DNA of 25,903 nucleotides from Bacteroidales bacterium UBA5382 (lineage in GTDB: Bacteria > Bacteroidota > Bacteroidia > Bacteroidales > Dysgonomonadaceae): assembly GCA_002409745.1 (NCBI GenBank), contig DHOU01000038.1:1-25903 (forward strand), read 5' to 3'. Made by a program: the position numbers and the translations under genes. This document shows positions 1 to 8,319 of this stretch, piece after piece. Each line of letters opens with the position of its first letter. Positions within the stretch are counted from its first letter, which is position 1. Below the pieces are notes generated by a model. The model was not told the origin of the DNA, made no database searches, and saw only the letters and a program-made list of their open reading frames with translations.

Positions 1-223
1 GTTAATAATTTTCAGGAGAAAGAGTAAATATTAAACGTCTTTATTTTATTGGTTTTAAATACTTTAACTAAATAAACTCGCCAACAGTTTCAACTACTGA
101 TTCGCATTATTAACAAAACATCAAACTCCTTTTAGCTTGCAACAAAAAGTGCTTTCCTAAACGAATGACAGTATATATAAAAATCTATTCTAAAATGAAT
201 ATTCCTTTCCCATTTATTTATCG

Positions 224-231
224 TATTTTTG
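224..231 (+). promoter_or_regulatory. Bacteroidetes-type -7 box upstream of the first WG-repeat gene
   Basis: TATTTTTG matches the Bacteroidetes -7 consensus TAnnTTTG and lies 40 bases before the chosen ATG. No convincing -33 TTTG box is seen. The stretch from about 215 to the start codon recurs almost unchanged before the second WG-repeat gene (about 2790-2847), where the box reads TACTTTTG; conservation between the two copies supports it being functional. The preceding bases 1-214 are A/T-rich and hold no gene I can support. Confidence 0.55.
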
Positions 232-271
232 CAGTCAATGAACTACAACTAATTTGTCGAATATTGAGAAA

Positions 272-2665
272 ATGATTTGTCCACATTGTCATAACGAATG
301 GGAGCCGATTGAAAATTCGCTTATAGGCACGTGTCCGCATTGTCGTTCCGTTATTTTGACGGCTGTGAATAAAGAAGTATGCACTTTGCCTCCGGCTACG
401 ATTTTACATTACATGGTTGAATTTTATGGAAAAGAATTGCTTCACAATCCTCAAAAACTGACCGGACTAATTAACGATTTATTTGCCCATGACATAAAAA
501 CCAAAAAACTTCTTTTACTATCGGTACAAGTCGGCGTGCCGGTTAAACTTGACAGTACTTCGCAAGATAGCCGTGAGCAACAGATGAAAGTAATGCAAGG
601 TATCTTGACCGAAGAGTATTTTATTGCGGCTGAAGCTGCGAAAAAAATGATTACTATATGGGACAAAAGTTCCCAATCATATAAAAAAACAATCAATGAA
701 CATGAAAATACTATATTTAAATTTGAAGAGCCTCCTATTTGTATATATGATGATGCTAGTGATTTTAGTGAAGGATTGGCAAAAGTAAAATTAAATGGAA
801 AACATGGTTTTATAGATAAAGAAGGAAATGAAGTAATTAATTGTAAATATGATTGGGTTAATGATTTTAGTGAAGGATTGGCTTGTGTGAGTTTTAATGG
901 TAAATGTGGATTTTTCGATAGCCAAGGATATAAAATAATTCCTTGTAAATATAATTACGCAACAAGTTTTAGTGAAGGATTGGCTTGTGTAAGAATAGAC
1001 AGAAAACCCAATTTTCCCTTGAGACGTTTTGGAGCTGAGGATGGTGAATGGAGGATTATTAATAATACAGGCGATGAGATAGTTATTTGTAAGCACGATT
1101 ACGATACAATAGGTGAATTTGAGGGAGGAATGGCAAAAGTAGAATTAAATGAGAAAATAGGATTTATTGATAGAGAGGGTAGTGAAATAATTCCATGTAA
1201 ACATATTCCTTGGAAATATATAGGGTATATAGGTGAAGGACTTATAAAAGTACCATCCAATAATGCAAGGTTGGGGCTCATAAATAAGTGGGGCAATTCA
1301 ATAATCTCTGATAAATATCATGAGATAAATTATTTTCACGAAGGATTGGCAAAAGTAGAATTAAATGGCAAAAGTGGCTTTATCGACAAAAATGGGAATG
1401 AAATAGTTCCTTGTAAATATGATAGTAACAGGTATAATGCCTCTGAAATAGAAGCAGGTTTCTTTTTTCTTAATACATTATTTACTCGTCCGGGACTGTA
1501 TTTTAGTGAAGGATTGGCAGCTGTAAAATTCAGCGGAAAATGGGGATTTATAGATAACAAAGGCAATGAAATAGTTCCTTGTATATATAATCGTGTAGAA
1601 GATTTTCAAGAGGGATTGGCAGGAGTGAATTTAAATGGTAAATGGGGATTTATAGATAAGCAAGGTAACAAGGTAATTCATTGCAAGTATGATAAAGTAA
1701 GAGCCTTTAAAGAAGGAGTAGCTTGGGTAAGATTAAGCGAAAGATCAGCAAGGTTACGAGAATATGAAGGGGGATGGGGAGCGATTGACAAGAATGGGAA
1801 TGAGATAATTCCTTTTAAATATAATTGGACAGAGAATTTTAATGAAGGAATGGCTCCTATATTCATTGAAAAATGGGGGTTTATCAATAAAAATGGAAAT
1901 GAAGTAATTCCTTGTAAATACGATGAAGTAAGCAGATTTAGCGAAGGATTATCAAGGGTGAGAATTGAAAAGAAATATGGTTTTATCCGTAAACAAGTAA
2001 TTGACAGAACTATCTTTTTTAAATGGTTGTCAATCAATTCGAATAAATTGTCGGCGTTCAATAATGAATTTAATAGGCTTGGAATCCGAGTAGTTAACTC
2101 GCCACTTGAACTCTTCGAACTAATAAAAGTTTTTAAGGCATGTGATATTGACTTCAAAAGAAGACGGCCAGACAGAATAGATTTTTTAAATACTGATGAA
2201 GAACTTCCCGAGGGAGAAGTTTTGACGCTAGAAAAGGTTTATTTAAAAAGAATTGAAACCTGTGAAAAACTTCCTACTTATGAGATACGTGTCGAATTTA
2301 TGTCCGAGAACTGGGAAATTTATAATATAAGTCTTTGGAGACTTACTTCAGGATTAGCCCGAACTTATGACGATGGAGAGCCGATTCCTTTTAAAAGAGG
2401 GAGAGAAGAATTTGGTTATACTATAAGAAGTGTTGGCCTAAACCCATGGCTAACCGATAAAACCATTTTTAATTACATCGAAAATTCTTATATCGCTGAG
2501 AAAAAAGAGACTTTGGATTTTGCTGAGCGGGTAGATAAAAATGGTGTGCCAAAATTTCATAATGCAAATACGGATAATCCCACGAAAGAATTGAGGTTTG
2601 TACAAAAACCGAACGAAACATTATTTGTGAATTACACTTCATACCTTTTGCATAAGATTGATTGA
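272..2665 (+). CDS. Zinc-ribbon WG-repeat protein with unique C-terminal domain
   Basis: A 797-residue protein of unknown substrate. Residues 1-30 form a zinc ribbon (CPHC at 3-6 and 21-24). Residues about 45-130 are a helical module (pattern: YGKELL, a leucine-rich stretch, GVPVKL, then TEEYFIAAEAA) that I recall preceding repeat or effector domains in other bacterial signalling proteins. Residues about 160-590 carry about 11 WG repeats (EGLAxVxLNGKWGFIDKxGNEIIPCKYD pattern), some with insertions. The last ~200 residues match nothing I recognise and are absent from the neighbouring paralogue. The ATG at 272 is chosen over an upstream in-frame TTG at 254 because the paralogue starts at the same point (MICP) and lacks that TTG. 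No signal peptide: likely cytoplasmic. WG repeats are generally taken as beta-rich interaction surfaces. Its place before a kinase/vWA/PP2C set suggests a partner or target of that module (inference). Confidence 0.85.
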   Translation: MICPHCHNEWEPIENSLIGTCPHCRSVILTAVNKEVCTLPPATILHYMVEFYGKELLHNPQKLTGLINDLFAHDIKTKKLLLLSVQVGVPVKLDSTSQDSREQQMKVMQGILTEEYFIAAEAAKKMITIWDKSSQSYKKTINEHENTIFKFEEPPICIYDDASDFSEGLAKVKLNGKHGFIDKEGNEVINCKYDWVNDFSEGLACVSFNGKCGFFDSQGYKIIPCKYNYATSFSEGLACVRIDRKPNFPLRRFGAEDGEWRIINNTGDEIVICKHDYDTIGEFEGGMAKVELNEKIGFIDREGSEIIPCKHIPWKYIGYIGEGLIKVPSNNARLGLINKWGNSIISDKYHEINYFHEGLAKVELNGKSGFIDKNGNEIVPCKYDSNRYNASEIEAGFFFLNTLFTRPGLYFSEGLAAVKFSGKWGFIDNKGNEIVPCIYNRVEDFQEGLAGVNLNGKWGFIDKQGNKVIHCKYDKVRAFKEGVAWVRLSERSARLREYEGGWGAIDKNGNEIIPFKYNWTENFNEGMAPIFIEKWGFINKNGNEVIPCKYDEVSRFSEGLSRVRIEKKYGFIRKQVIDRTIFFKWLSINSNKLSAFNNEFNRLGIRVVNSPLELFELIKVFKACDIDFKRRRPDRIDFLNTDEELPEGEVLTLEKVYLKRIETCEKLPTYEIRVEFMSENWEIYNISLWRLTSGLARTYDDGEPIPFKRGREEFGYTIRSVGLNPWLTDKTIFNYIENSYIAEKKETLDFAERVDKNGVPKFHNANTDNPTKELRFVQKPNETLFVNYTSYLLHKID

Positions 2666-2800
2666 AAGTTTTGACGAAGAAGGGGCGCTGTAAAATTTAA
2701 TTAGGAATCCGGATTGATACTGTGCTTTGCATGGGCGAAAAGAGTGAAGCGTGGGTAGAAATCTATTTCATAATAAGTGAGAAAGAATATTTATTTATCG

Positions 2801-2808
2801 TACTTTTG
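2801..2808 (+). promoter_or_regulatory. Bacteroidetes-type -7 box upstream of the second WG-repeat gene
   Basis: TACTTTTG fits TAnnTTTG and stands 40 bases before the ATG, the same position as the box before the first copy. The surrounding ~57 bases are a near-duplicate of those before the first gene, so the duplication carried its own promoter. No good -33 element is visible. It may drive the whole set down to the phosphatase, since downstream gaps are only about 12-23 bases. Confidence 0.55.
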
Positions 2809-2847
2809 CAAGTAATGAACTACAATAATTTTATCGAATATTGAGAA

Positions 2848-4656
2848 ATGATTTGTCCGAATTGTCATAACGAATGGGAGCCGATTGAAAATTCCCTTAT
2901 AGCCACGTGTCCGCATTGTCGTTCTGTTATTTTGACGGCAGTGAATAAAGATGTCTGTACCTTGCCTCCGGCTACGATTTTACATTACATGATAGAGTTT
3001 TATGGAAAGGATTTGTTACACAAATCACAGCAATTGACCGGACTAATTAACGATTTATTTGCCCATGACATAAAAACCAAAAAACTTCTTTTACTATCGG
3101 TACAAGTCGGCGTGCCGGTTAAACTTCACAATAGTCCTCAAGATAGCCGAGAGATACAAGTGAAAGTAATACAAGATATTCTGACCGAAGAATATTTTAT
3201 CGCGCCGGAAGCTGCAGAAAAAATGGTTGCTATATGGAGTGAAGCCTACCTGCCATCATATAGTAAAATATTTGATAAATATGAAATTAAAGAGATAATT
3301 CCGTGTAAATATGATTATTCTTGGGGCTTTAATGAAGGCTTGGCAAAAGTGCAATTAAATAGAAAATATGGTTTTATCGATAGAGTCGGGAATGAAATAA
3401 TTTCGTGTAAATATGATGATGTTAGCGATTTTAAAGACGGATTGCTATCAGTAAAATTAAATGGTAAATATGGTTTTATCGATAGAGAAGGGAATGAAAT
3501 AATTCCGTATGAATATGATGCGGCTAGAAATTTTAATGACGGCTTGGCAGCGGTAAAATTAAATGGTAAATATGGTTTTATCGATACAGAGGGTAATGAA
3601 GTAATTTCCTATAAATTTGATAACGTTCTGGAATTTAGTAAGGGCTTGGCAGCCGTGAAATTAAACGGAAAATGGGGCTTTATTGATAGAGTGGGGAAAG
3701 AAATAATTCCATGTAAATTTGATGATTGTTCTGGGTTTAGTGCCGACTTGACAAAAGTACAATTAAATGGGAGATATGGTTTTATCGATACAGAGGGTAA
3801 TGAAATAATTCCGTGTAAATTTGATGATATTTGGGGTTTTAATGAGGGCTTGGCCATAGTACAATTAAATGGTAAATATGGTTTTATCGATACAGAGGGT
3901 AATGAAATCCCCTGTAAATTTGATTATGTTTGGGATTTTAATGACGGTTTGGCAGATGTAAAATTAAATGGGAGATGGGGTTTTATCGATAAAGCGGGTA
4001 ATGAAATAATTCCGTGTAAATTTGATTTTGCTAGGGATATTGTTCACGGTTTGGCAGCGGTGAAATTAAACGATAAATGGGGCTTTATTGATAAAGCAGG
4101 TAATGAAATAATTCCATGTAAATTTGATTATGATAGTGCTGGAAATTTTATTGACGGATGGGCAATAGTGCAATTAAATGATAAATATGGTTTTATTGAT
4201 AGGACGGGTAATGAAATAGTTCCGTGTAAATATGATGAGGTTACGGGTTTTACTGATGGCTTGGCAGCGGTGAAATTAATTGATAAATATGGTTTTAATG
4301 CTAAATATGGTTTTATCGATAAAGCAGGTAATGAAATAATTCCGTGTAAATATGATGAAGCCAAGAGGTTTCGTGACGGCTTGGCAATAGTACGATTAAA
4401 CGATAAATATGGTTTTATCGATAGAGAGGGAAATGAAATAGTTCCGTGCAAATATGATTATGTTACGGGTTTTAGTGACGGTTTAGCGATAGTAGAATTA
4501 AACCGTAAATATGGTTTTATCGATAGAGAAGGAAATGAAATAATTCCGTGTAAATTTGATGATGCTAAGGATTTTAGTGACGGATTGATAAAGGTGAAAT
4601 TAAATGGGAAATATGGGTTTCTTCGAAAACAAGCAATCGAAGAAACGCAGGAATGA
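2848..4656 (+). CDS. Zinc-ribbon WG-repeat protein (short paralogue)
   Basis: A 602-residue paralogue of the upstream gene. It has the same zinc ribbon (two CPxC knuckles) and helical module, then about 13 WG repeats of ~33 residues, far more regular than in the first copy. One repeat lacks a single residue (GNEIPCKFD) and another has a short internal duplication (KYGFNAKYGF). It ends soon after the last repeat (GFLRKQ) and so lacks the ~200-residue C-terminal domain of the first protein. At the DNA level the repeats are nearly tandem copies of a ~99-bp unit, which points to recent expansion or homogenisation. Residues near 62-93 are encoded by DNA identical to the first copy over 92 bases. 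It stops 20 bases before the kinase gene, so the two are probably co-transcribed. Cytoplasmic, function unknown; partner or substrate of the adjacent kinase/phosphatase is an inference. Confidence 0.85.
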   Translation: MICPNCHNEWEPIENSLIATCPHCRSVILTAVNKDVCTLPPATILHYMIEFYGKDLLHKSQQLTGLINDLFAHDIKTKKLLLLSVQVGVPVKLHNSPQDSREIQVKVIQDILTEEYFIAPEAAEKMVAIWSEAYLPSYSKIFDKYEIKEIIPCKYDYSWGFNEGLAKVQLNRKYGFIDRVGNEIISCKYDDVSDFKDGLLSVKLNGKYGFIDREGNEIIPYEYDAARNFNDGLAAVKLNGKYGFIDTEGNEVISYKFDNVLEFSKGLAAVKLNGKWGFIDRVGKEIIPCKFDDCSGFSADLTKVQLNGRYGFIDTEGNEIIPCKFDDIWGFNEGLAIVQLNGKYGFIDTEGNEIPCKFDYVWDFNDGLADVKLNGRWGFIDKAGNEIIPCKFDFARDIVHGLAAVKLNDKWGFIDKAGNEIIPCKFDYDSAGNFIDGWAIVQLNDKYGFIDRTGNEIVPCKYDEVTGFTDGLAAVKLIDKYGFNAKYGFIDKAGNEIIPCKYDEAKRFRDGLAIVRLNDKYGFIDREGNEIVPCKYDYVTGFSDGLAIVELNRKYGFIDREGNEIIPCKFDDAKDFSDGLIKVKLNGKYGFLRKQAIEETQE

Positions 4657-4676
4657 AAGACGAATAAATTACAGAG

Positions 4677-5966
4677 ATGAAAGAGTTTAATAAAAACGAT
4701 ACGGTAAAATTAAAAATCGGTAATAGCCTTACGATAAAAGAAAAACTGGGTGAAGGCGGGCAAGGTGTGGTTTACCGTGTGGAATTGCAAGGAAAGGAAT
4801 ACGCCTTAAAATGGTACACTCACGAGTACTCGAAAAAGTTTTATCAAAACTTAGATAATAATATAAAGAAAGGCGCACCGGCAAAGACATTTCTCTGGCC
4901 TTTGTATATTACCGAATGGAAAGATAACCGCTTCGGCTATGTGATGGAACTTCGCCCTCCGGAATATAAGGATTTCTCACACTTTCTGTTGGCAAAACAA
5001 CGTTTTGCAAGCCTTTCGTCCATGATCAACGCGGCGTTGCAGATAAGCAATGCTTTCAGGGAGTTGCATCGGGCCGGGTATAGCTATCAGGACTTGAACG
5101 ACGGCAATTTCTTTATCAATCCTCAAACAGGAGATGTGCTTATCTGCGATAACGATAACGTGGCGCCCGACGGCACAAATCTGGGAATCGCGGGTAAGTG
5201 CCGCTACATGGCACCGGAAGTGGTTCTTGGAAAAAGGAAGCCTAATGCCGACAGCGACCGTTTCTCTCTGTCCGTGGCATTGTTTATGTTACTGTTTGGT
5301 AACCACCCGCTGGAAGGAAAACTTATCGCCTCGGTGCCTTGCATGACTGATAAGAATGAACGGCGGTTTTATGGCAGCGACCCAGTATTTATTTTCGACC
5401 CCCAAGACGACCGTAACCGTCCGGTAATGGGGATTCATACGAATGCCATCAGGCGTTGGCCGCTTTTCCCGATTTTTGTGCGGGAAGCTTTTATCCATGC
5501 TTTCGGAAAAGAATGCGCTCACCATCCCAATAAACGCAATCCGGAAAATGAATGGCAGAAACTGTTCATTCGCCTGCGTGATGAGACGGTGATGTGCAGT
5601 TGCGGCAATGAAACATTTATCGACCTGTCGCAATCCTCTTCCCGATGCATTAATTGTGGAAAAGATTTAGGCAAACCTCTTTTGCTGCATGTGAAGAACA
5701 ATCGCGTAGTATTGTTTCCTCAACAGAAAATCTATGCTTGCCATCTAAGGCCGGATAATCAAGATTTCCTTACAGTAGCCGGAGAGGTAATACAAAACAA
5801 GAAAAACCCCTCGTTATGGGGAATAAGAAATTTGACTTCTGACGTATGGCTCGCGACGCTTCCCGACGGTAGACAACTGAGTGTGAAAACAAACGAAGTA
5901 ATCCCCGTTTTTAAAGATATAGAAATTATCTTTAGCGGAGGCACCAAAGCTAAAATAGAAGAATAA
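4677..5966 (+). CDS. Protein kinase with C-terminal zinc ribbon (TerY-P-type kinase)
   Basis: A 429-residue protein kinase-fold enzyme expected to phosphorylate proteins with ATP. Visible motifs: glycine loop GEGGQGVVY (25-33), ATP-anchoring Lys45 in ALKW, catalytic loop YQDLNDGN with Asp139 and Asn144, metal-binding Asp158 in a DND (not DFG) triad, and MAPE (178-181). Thus all key catalytic residues are present. After the kinase domain comes a CxC-x14-CxxC zinc ribbon (Cys307, 309, 324, 327), then a ~95-residue probably beta-rich tail I do not recognise. No membrane segment, unlike PknB-type kinases. It sits between a WG-repeat gene (20-bp gap) and a vWA gene (23-bp gap) followed by PP2C, the arrangement of TerY-phosphorylation triads. 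Kinase assignment is firm; the target is unknown. Confidence 0.92.
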   Translation: MKEFNKNDTVKLKIGNSLTIKEKLGEGGQGVVYRVELQGKEYALKWYTHEYSKKFYQNLDNNIKKGAPAKTFLWPLYITEWKDNRFGYVMELRPPEYKDFSHFLLAKQRFASLSSMINAALQISNAFRELHRAGYSYQDLNDGNFFINPQTGDVLICDNDNVAPDGTNLGIAGKCRYMAPEVVLGKRKPNADSDRFSLSVALFMLLFGNHPLEGKLIASVPCMTDKNERRFYGSDPVFIFDPQDDRNRPVMGIHTNAIRRWPLFPIFVREAFIHAFGKECAHHPNKRNPENEWQKLFIRLRDETVMCSCGNETFIDLSQSSSRCINCGKDLGKPLLLHVKNNRVVLFPQQKIYACHLRPDNQDFLTVAGEVIQNKKNPSLWGIRNLTSDVWLATLPDGRQLSVKTNEVIPVFKDIEIIFSGGTKAKIEE

Positions 5967-5989
5967 GTAAAACAATTAATTATATCCTT

Positions 5990-6721
5990 ATGAGTTTATT
6001 AGATTCAGTTTCCATTCCGCGCCGGACGATGGTATTGTTCTTTTTGGTGGACACTTCCGGCAGTATGTACGGTGATAAAATCGGAGCCGTAAACGAAGCT
6101 ATCCGCGAGGTTATCCCGGAAATTAAAACAATATCCGAAGAAAATGCCGACGCATTGATTAAAATTGCTGTTCTCAGTTTTTCATCGGGCGCTTATTGGT
6201 TATACGACCAACCGGTGGAAGCCGACCAGTTTGTCTGGAATAATTTGGAGGCCGCAGGATTGACCGATATGGGAATCGCTTTCGGTATGCTAAATGAAAA
6301 GCTCTCGCGTACGCAATTTATGGCGGATACGGTAGGTTCGTATGCTCCCGCTCTGTTTTTGATGTCCGATGGAGAACCGACTGACGACTATAAAAAGGGA
6401 TTGTCTGCATTACGCAAGAATAATTGGTTTAAAGTGGCGATAAAGGTAGCGGTAGCTATAGGTGCCGATGCCAACAAAGAAGTGCTGAAAGAATTTACAG
6501 GAAATGATGAATGTGTGTTGACTGTACGCACACCGGAAGCACTGAAAAAAATGATTCGCTTCGCGAGTGTTACCGCTTCTCAAATAGGTAGCCGGAGTTC
6601 CAACATCGGTAGCGGTGATTCGACGGATGATTCCAACCAGAAAGCGGCTGATTTTACGGAACAGATTAAGACTTTTCAAGAGGAAAATGAAGACCTGAAA
6701 GATATTCAAGACGGTTGGTAA
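5990..6721 (+). CDS. TerY-like von Willebrand factor A domain protein
   Basis: A 243-residue cytoplasmic vWA protein. The metal-ion-dependent adhesion site is complete: DTSGS at 21-25, Thr92 in GLTDMG, and Asp127 in SDGEPTDD. Family members resemble TerY of tellurite-resistance loci, where vWA proteins act as metal-dependent scaffolds in stress-response complexes. The C-terminal ~45 residues are Ser/Asp/Glu-rich and probably disordered with a short helix. It lies 23 bases after the kinase and 17 bases before the PP2C start, so a single transcript is likely. The trio kinase-vWA-PP2C is the basis for calling this a TerY-P-like cassette; no terB/C/D genes are present in the window. Confidence 0.9.
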   Translation: MSLLDSVSIPRRTMVLFFLVDTSGSMYGDKIGAVNEAIREVIPEIKTISEENADALIKIAVLSFSSGAYWLYDQPVEADQFVWNNLEAAGLTDMGIAFGMLNEKLSRTQFMADTVGSYAPALFLMSDGEPTDDYKKGLSALRKNNWFKVAIKVAVAIGADANKEVLKEFTGNDECVLTVRTPEALKKMIRFASVTASQIGSRSSNIGSGDSTDDSNQKAADFTEQIKTFQEENEDLKDIQDGW

Positions 6722-6738
6722 CTTTTCACCATCACAAC

Positions 6739-7596
6739 ATGAATAAAAAATATAAGGTTTTCGATGTCCGATGTATTGGGGCGAGCCATTTAAAATCCGG
6801 CAAGCCTTGTCAGGACTATGCGGCGAGCTATTCGACGGATAAGTATTCGATGATTGTCGTTTGTGACGGGCATGGTGGTGACAGGTACATCCGAAGCGAT
6901 ATAGGAGCCAAACTAGCTGCGGAGGTCTGTGTCGATGCGGTTAAATCATTGTTTGGAGGTCGTTCAAGCAGAAAAAACCGCCCATCTGTTAAGTTTTTGC
7001 AGCAAGGAAATGACGTCAGCTTATTGAAACAATTAGCATCCTATATTATTTTTAAATGGCGGGATGCTATCGAAACCGATTGGAGAAACCGTCCTTTTGC
7101 CGAAGAGGAAACCGTATCCCTTTCCGACAAAGACCGGAAGCGGTTAAGTGATGAAAATGGATGGGTTTCAGCTTATGGAACCACATTATTAGCCGTAGTG
7201 ATGACACGAGATTATTGGTTTGGACTGCATATTGGGGACGGGAAATGTGTCTCTGTTTCACCATCAGGGGAATATTCACAGCCAATTCCGTGGGACCCGA
7301 AATGCTTCTTAAACGTTACTACTTCTTTATGCGATGAAAAAGCATTGGAAAACTTCCGCTTCTTCTTCCAAAAAGGAGAGTTGCCGAAGACGGTGTTTAT
7401 CGCTTCCGACGGTGTTGACGATACGTTTGGCAGCGACCAGGCGTTGCATGGTTTCTACAAATCAGTAATAGAACTCTTCGAACAAAAACCTTTTGAGGAA
7501 GCCAAAACCGAATTGGAGACTTACTTACCTAAACTTTCCGCCCAAGGCAGCCAAGACGACATTTCTATTGCCGGGATAATGAATTACAAATTCTAA
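6739..7596 (+). CDS. PP2C-family Ser/Thr protein phosphatase
   Basis: A 285-residue metal-dependent phosphatase expected to reverse the neighbouring kinase. PP2C signatures appear in order: GxSHxxxGxPCQD with Asp26, DGHGG (43-47), GTT (148-150), IGDG (165-168), ASDGVDD with Asp224, and QDD (272-274) near the end. These are the metal ligands of the family. The ATG at 6739 is chosen over an in-frame TTG at 6715 that overlaps the vWA stop codon, because the family N-terminus begins shortly before the G-S-H motif. It is soluble, with no sensor or membrane domain. It is followed after only 12 bases by a membrane-protein gene. Confidence 0.92.
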   Translation: MNKKYKVFDVRCIGASHLKSGKPCQDYAASYSTDKYSMIVVCDGHGGDRYIRSDIGAKLAAEVCVDAVKSLFGGRSSRKNRPSVKFLQQGNDVSLLKQLASYIIFKWRDAIETDWRNRPFAEEETVSLSDKDRKRLSDENGWVSAYGTTLLAVVMTRDYWFGLHIGDGKCVSVSPSGEYSQPIPWDPKCFLNVTTSLCDEKALENFRFFFQKGELPKTVFIASDGVDDTFGSDQALHGFYKSVIELFEQKPFEEAKTELETYLPKLSAQGSQDDISIAGIMNYKF

Positions 7597-7608
7597 ATAA
7601 ATTATTTG

Positions 7609-8319
7609 ATGAAAAAAAATTGCCTCCAATTTTATTTAAAAGAGATATGTAAGCATAAGACTATATGTATATTATTCTTTTTTCCATTGGCTGTTATTTG
7701 TCTCTACTATATGGATATTCTAAAAATACATTCTTATCAGAATAGAAATACAATCGAGATCTGCAGCACTATACTACTAACATTGGCTTTCAGTTGTTTT
7801 TCCGGGATAATAGTTTATATTTTTACTGTATTGATACCGCATATTAAAATATATAGGGTAGTCCTATTGGAGATTACAGAAGCTCTGCGGTACTTTAAAG
7901 ATGAGTTGATTGAGTTTGCAAACGATGTCGGATTTACGGAGAGTAATTGTAAAAATCACGATATTAATACTGTTTTGGAACATTTGATTAATAGTGGATG
8001 TATCGAAAAAAAGGAAAGTGGAGGGCTTTTTAGTATTGATAAGGAAAGTTCAATTTATATTAAAGAGAAAGTGAACTTATTTGAAGGTTATATTACTAAG
8101 ATAAAACCACACTATACTTATTTATCTTATGATCAAATAGAGGAATTAGTAGAAATCGGTAATTCTTACTTTTTTAATCAAGTGAAGCACCATTTCAGTA
8201 CAGATAATACTACATATTACAATGAAGAAGACTTGAAAAAACTGATAGATGATTATATTTCAATCTATAATAAGGTTGAAAAACTATATAATAATTTGAA
8301 AGTAAAAGATGAAAAATAA
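7609..8319 (+). CDS. Two-helix membrane protein of unknown function
   Basis: A 236-residue protein I do not recognise. Two hydrophobic segments (about residues 18-37 and 50-75) form a short N-terminal hairpin in the membrane. The remaining ~160 residues are hydrophilic, Lys/Glu-rich and predicted mostly helical, on the cytoplasmic side by the positive-inside rule. An in-frame TTG lies one codon before the chosen ATG. It follows the phosphatase by 12 bases and overlaps the next small ORF by 11 bases, so it is likely co-transcribed with the kinase/phosphatase set. A membrane anchor, sensor or effector for that module is possible, but nothing in the sequence proves it. Confidence 0.7.
   Translation: MKKNCLQFYLKEICKHKTICILFFFPLAVICLYYMDILKIHSYQNRNTIEICSTILLTLAFSCFSGIIVYIFTVLIPHIKIYRVVLLEITEALRYFKDELIEFANDVGFTESNCKNHDINTVLEHLINSGCIEKKESGGLFSIDKESSIYIKEKVNLFEGYITKIKPHYTYLSYDQIEELVEIGNSYFFNQVKHHFSTDNTTYYNEEDLKKLIDDYISIYNKVEKLYNNLKVKDEK

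Noticed and set aside
254..271. TTG-initiated longer start for the first WG-repeat protein
   Set aside because: The paralogue has the same upstream DNA without this TTG and starts at the equivalent ATG.
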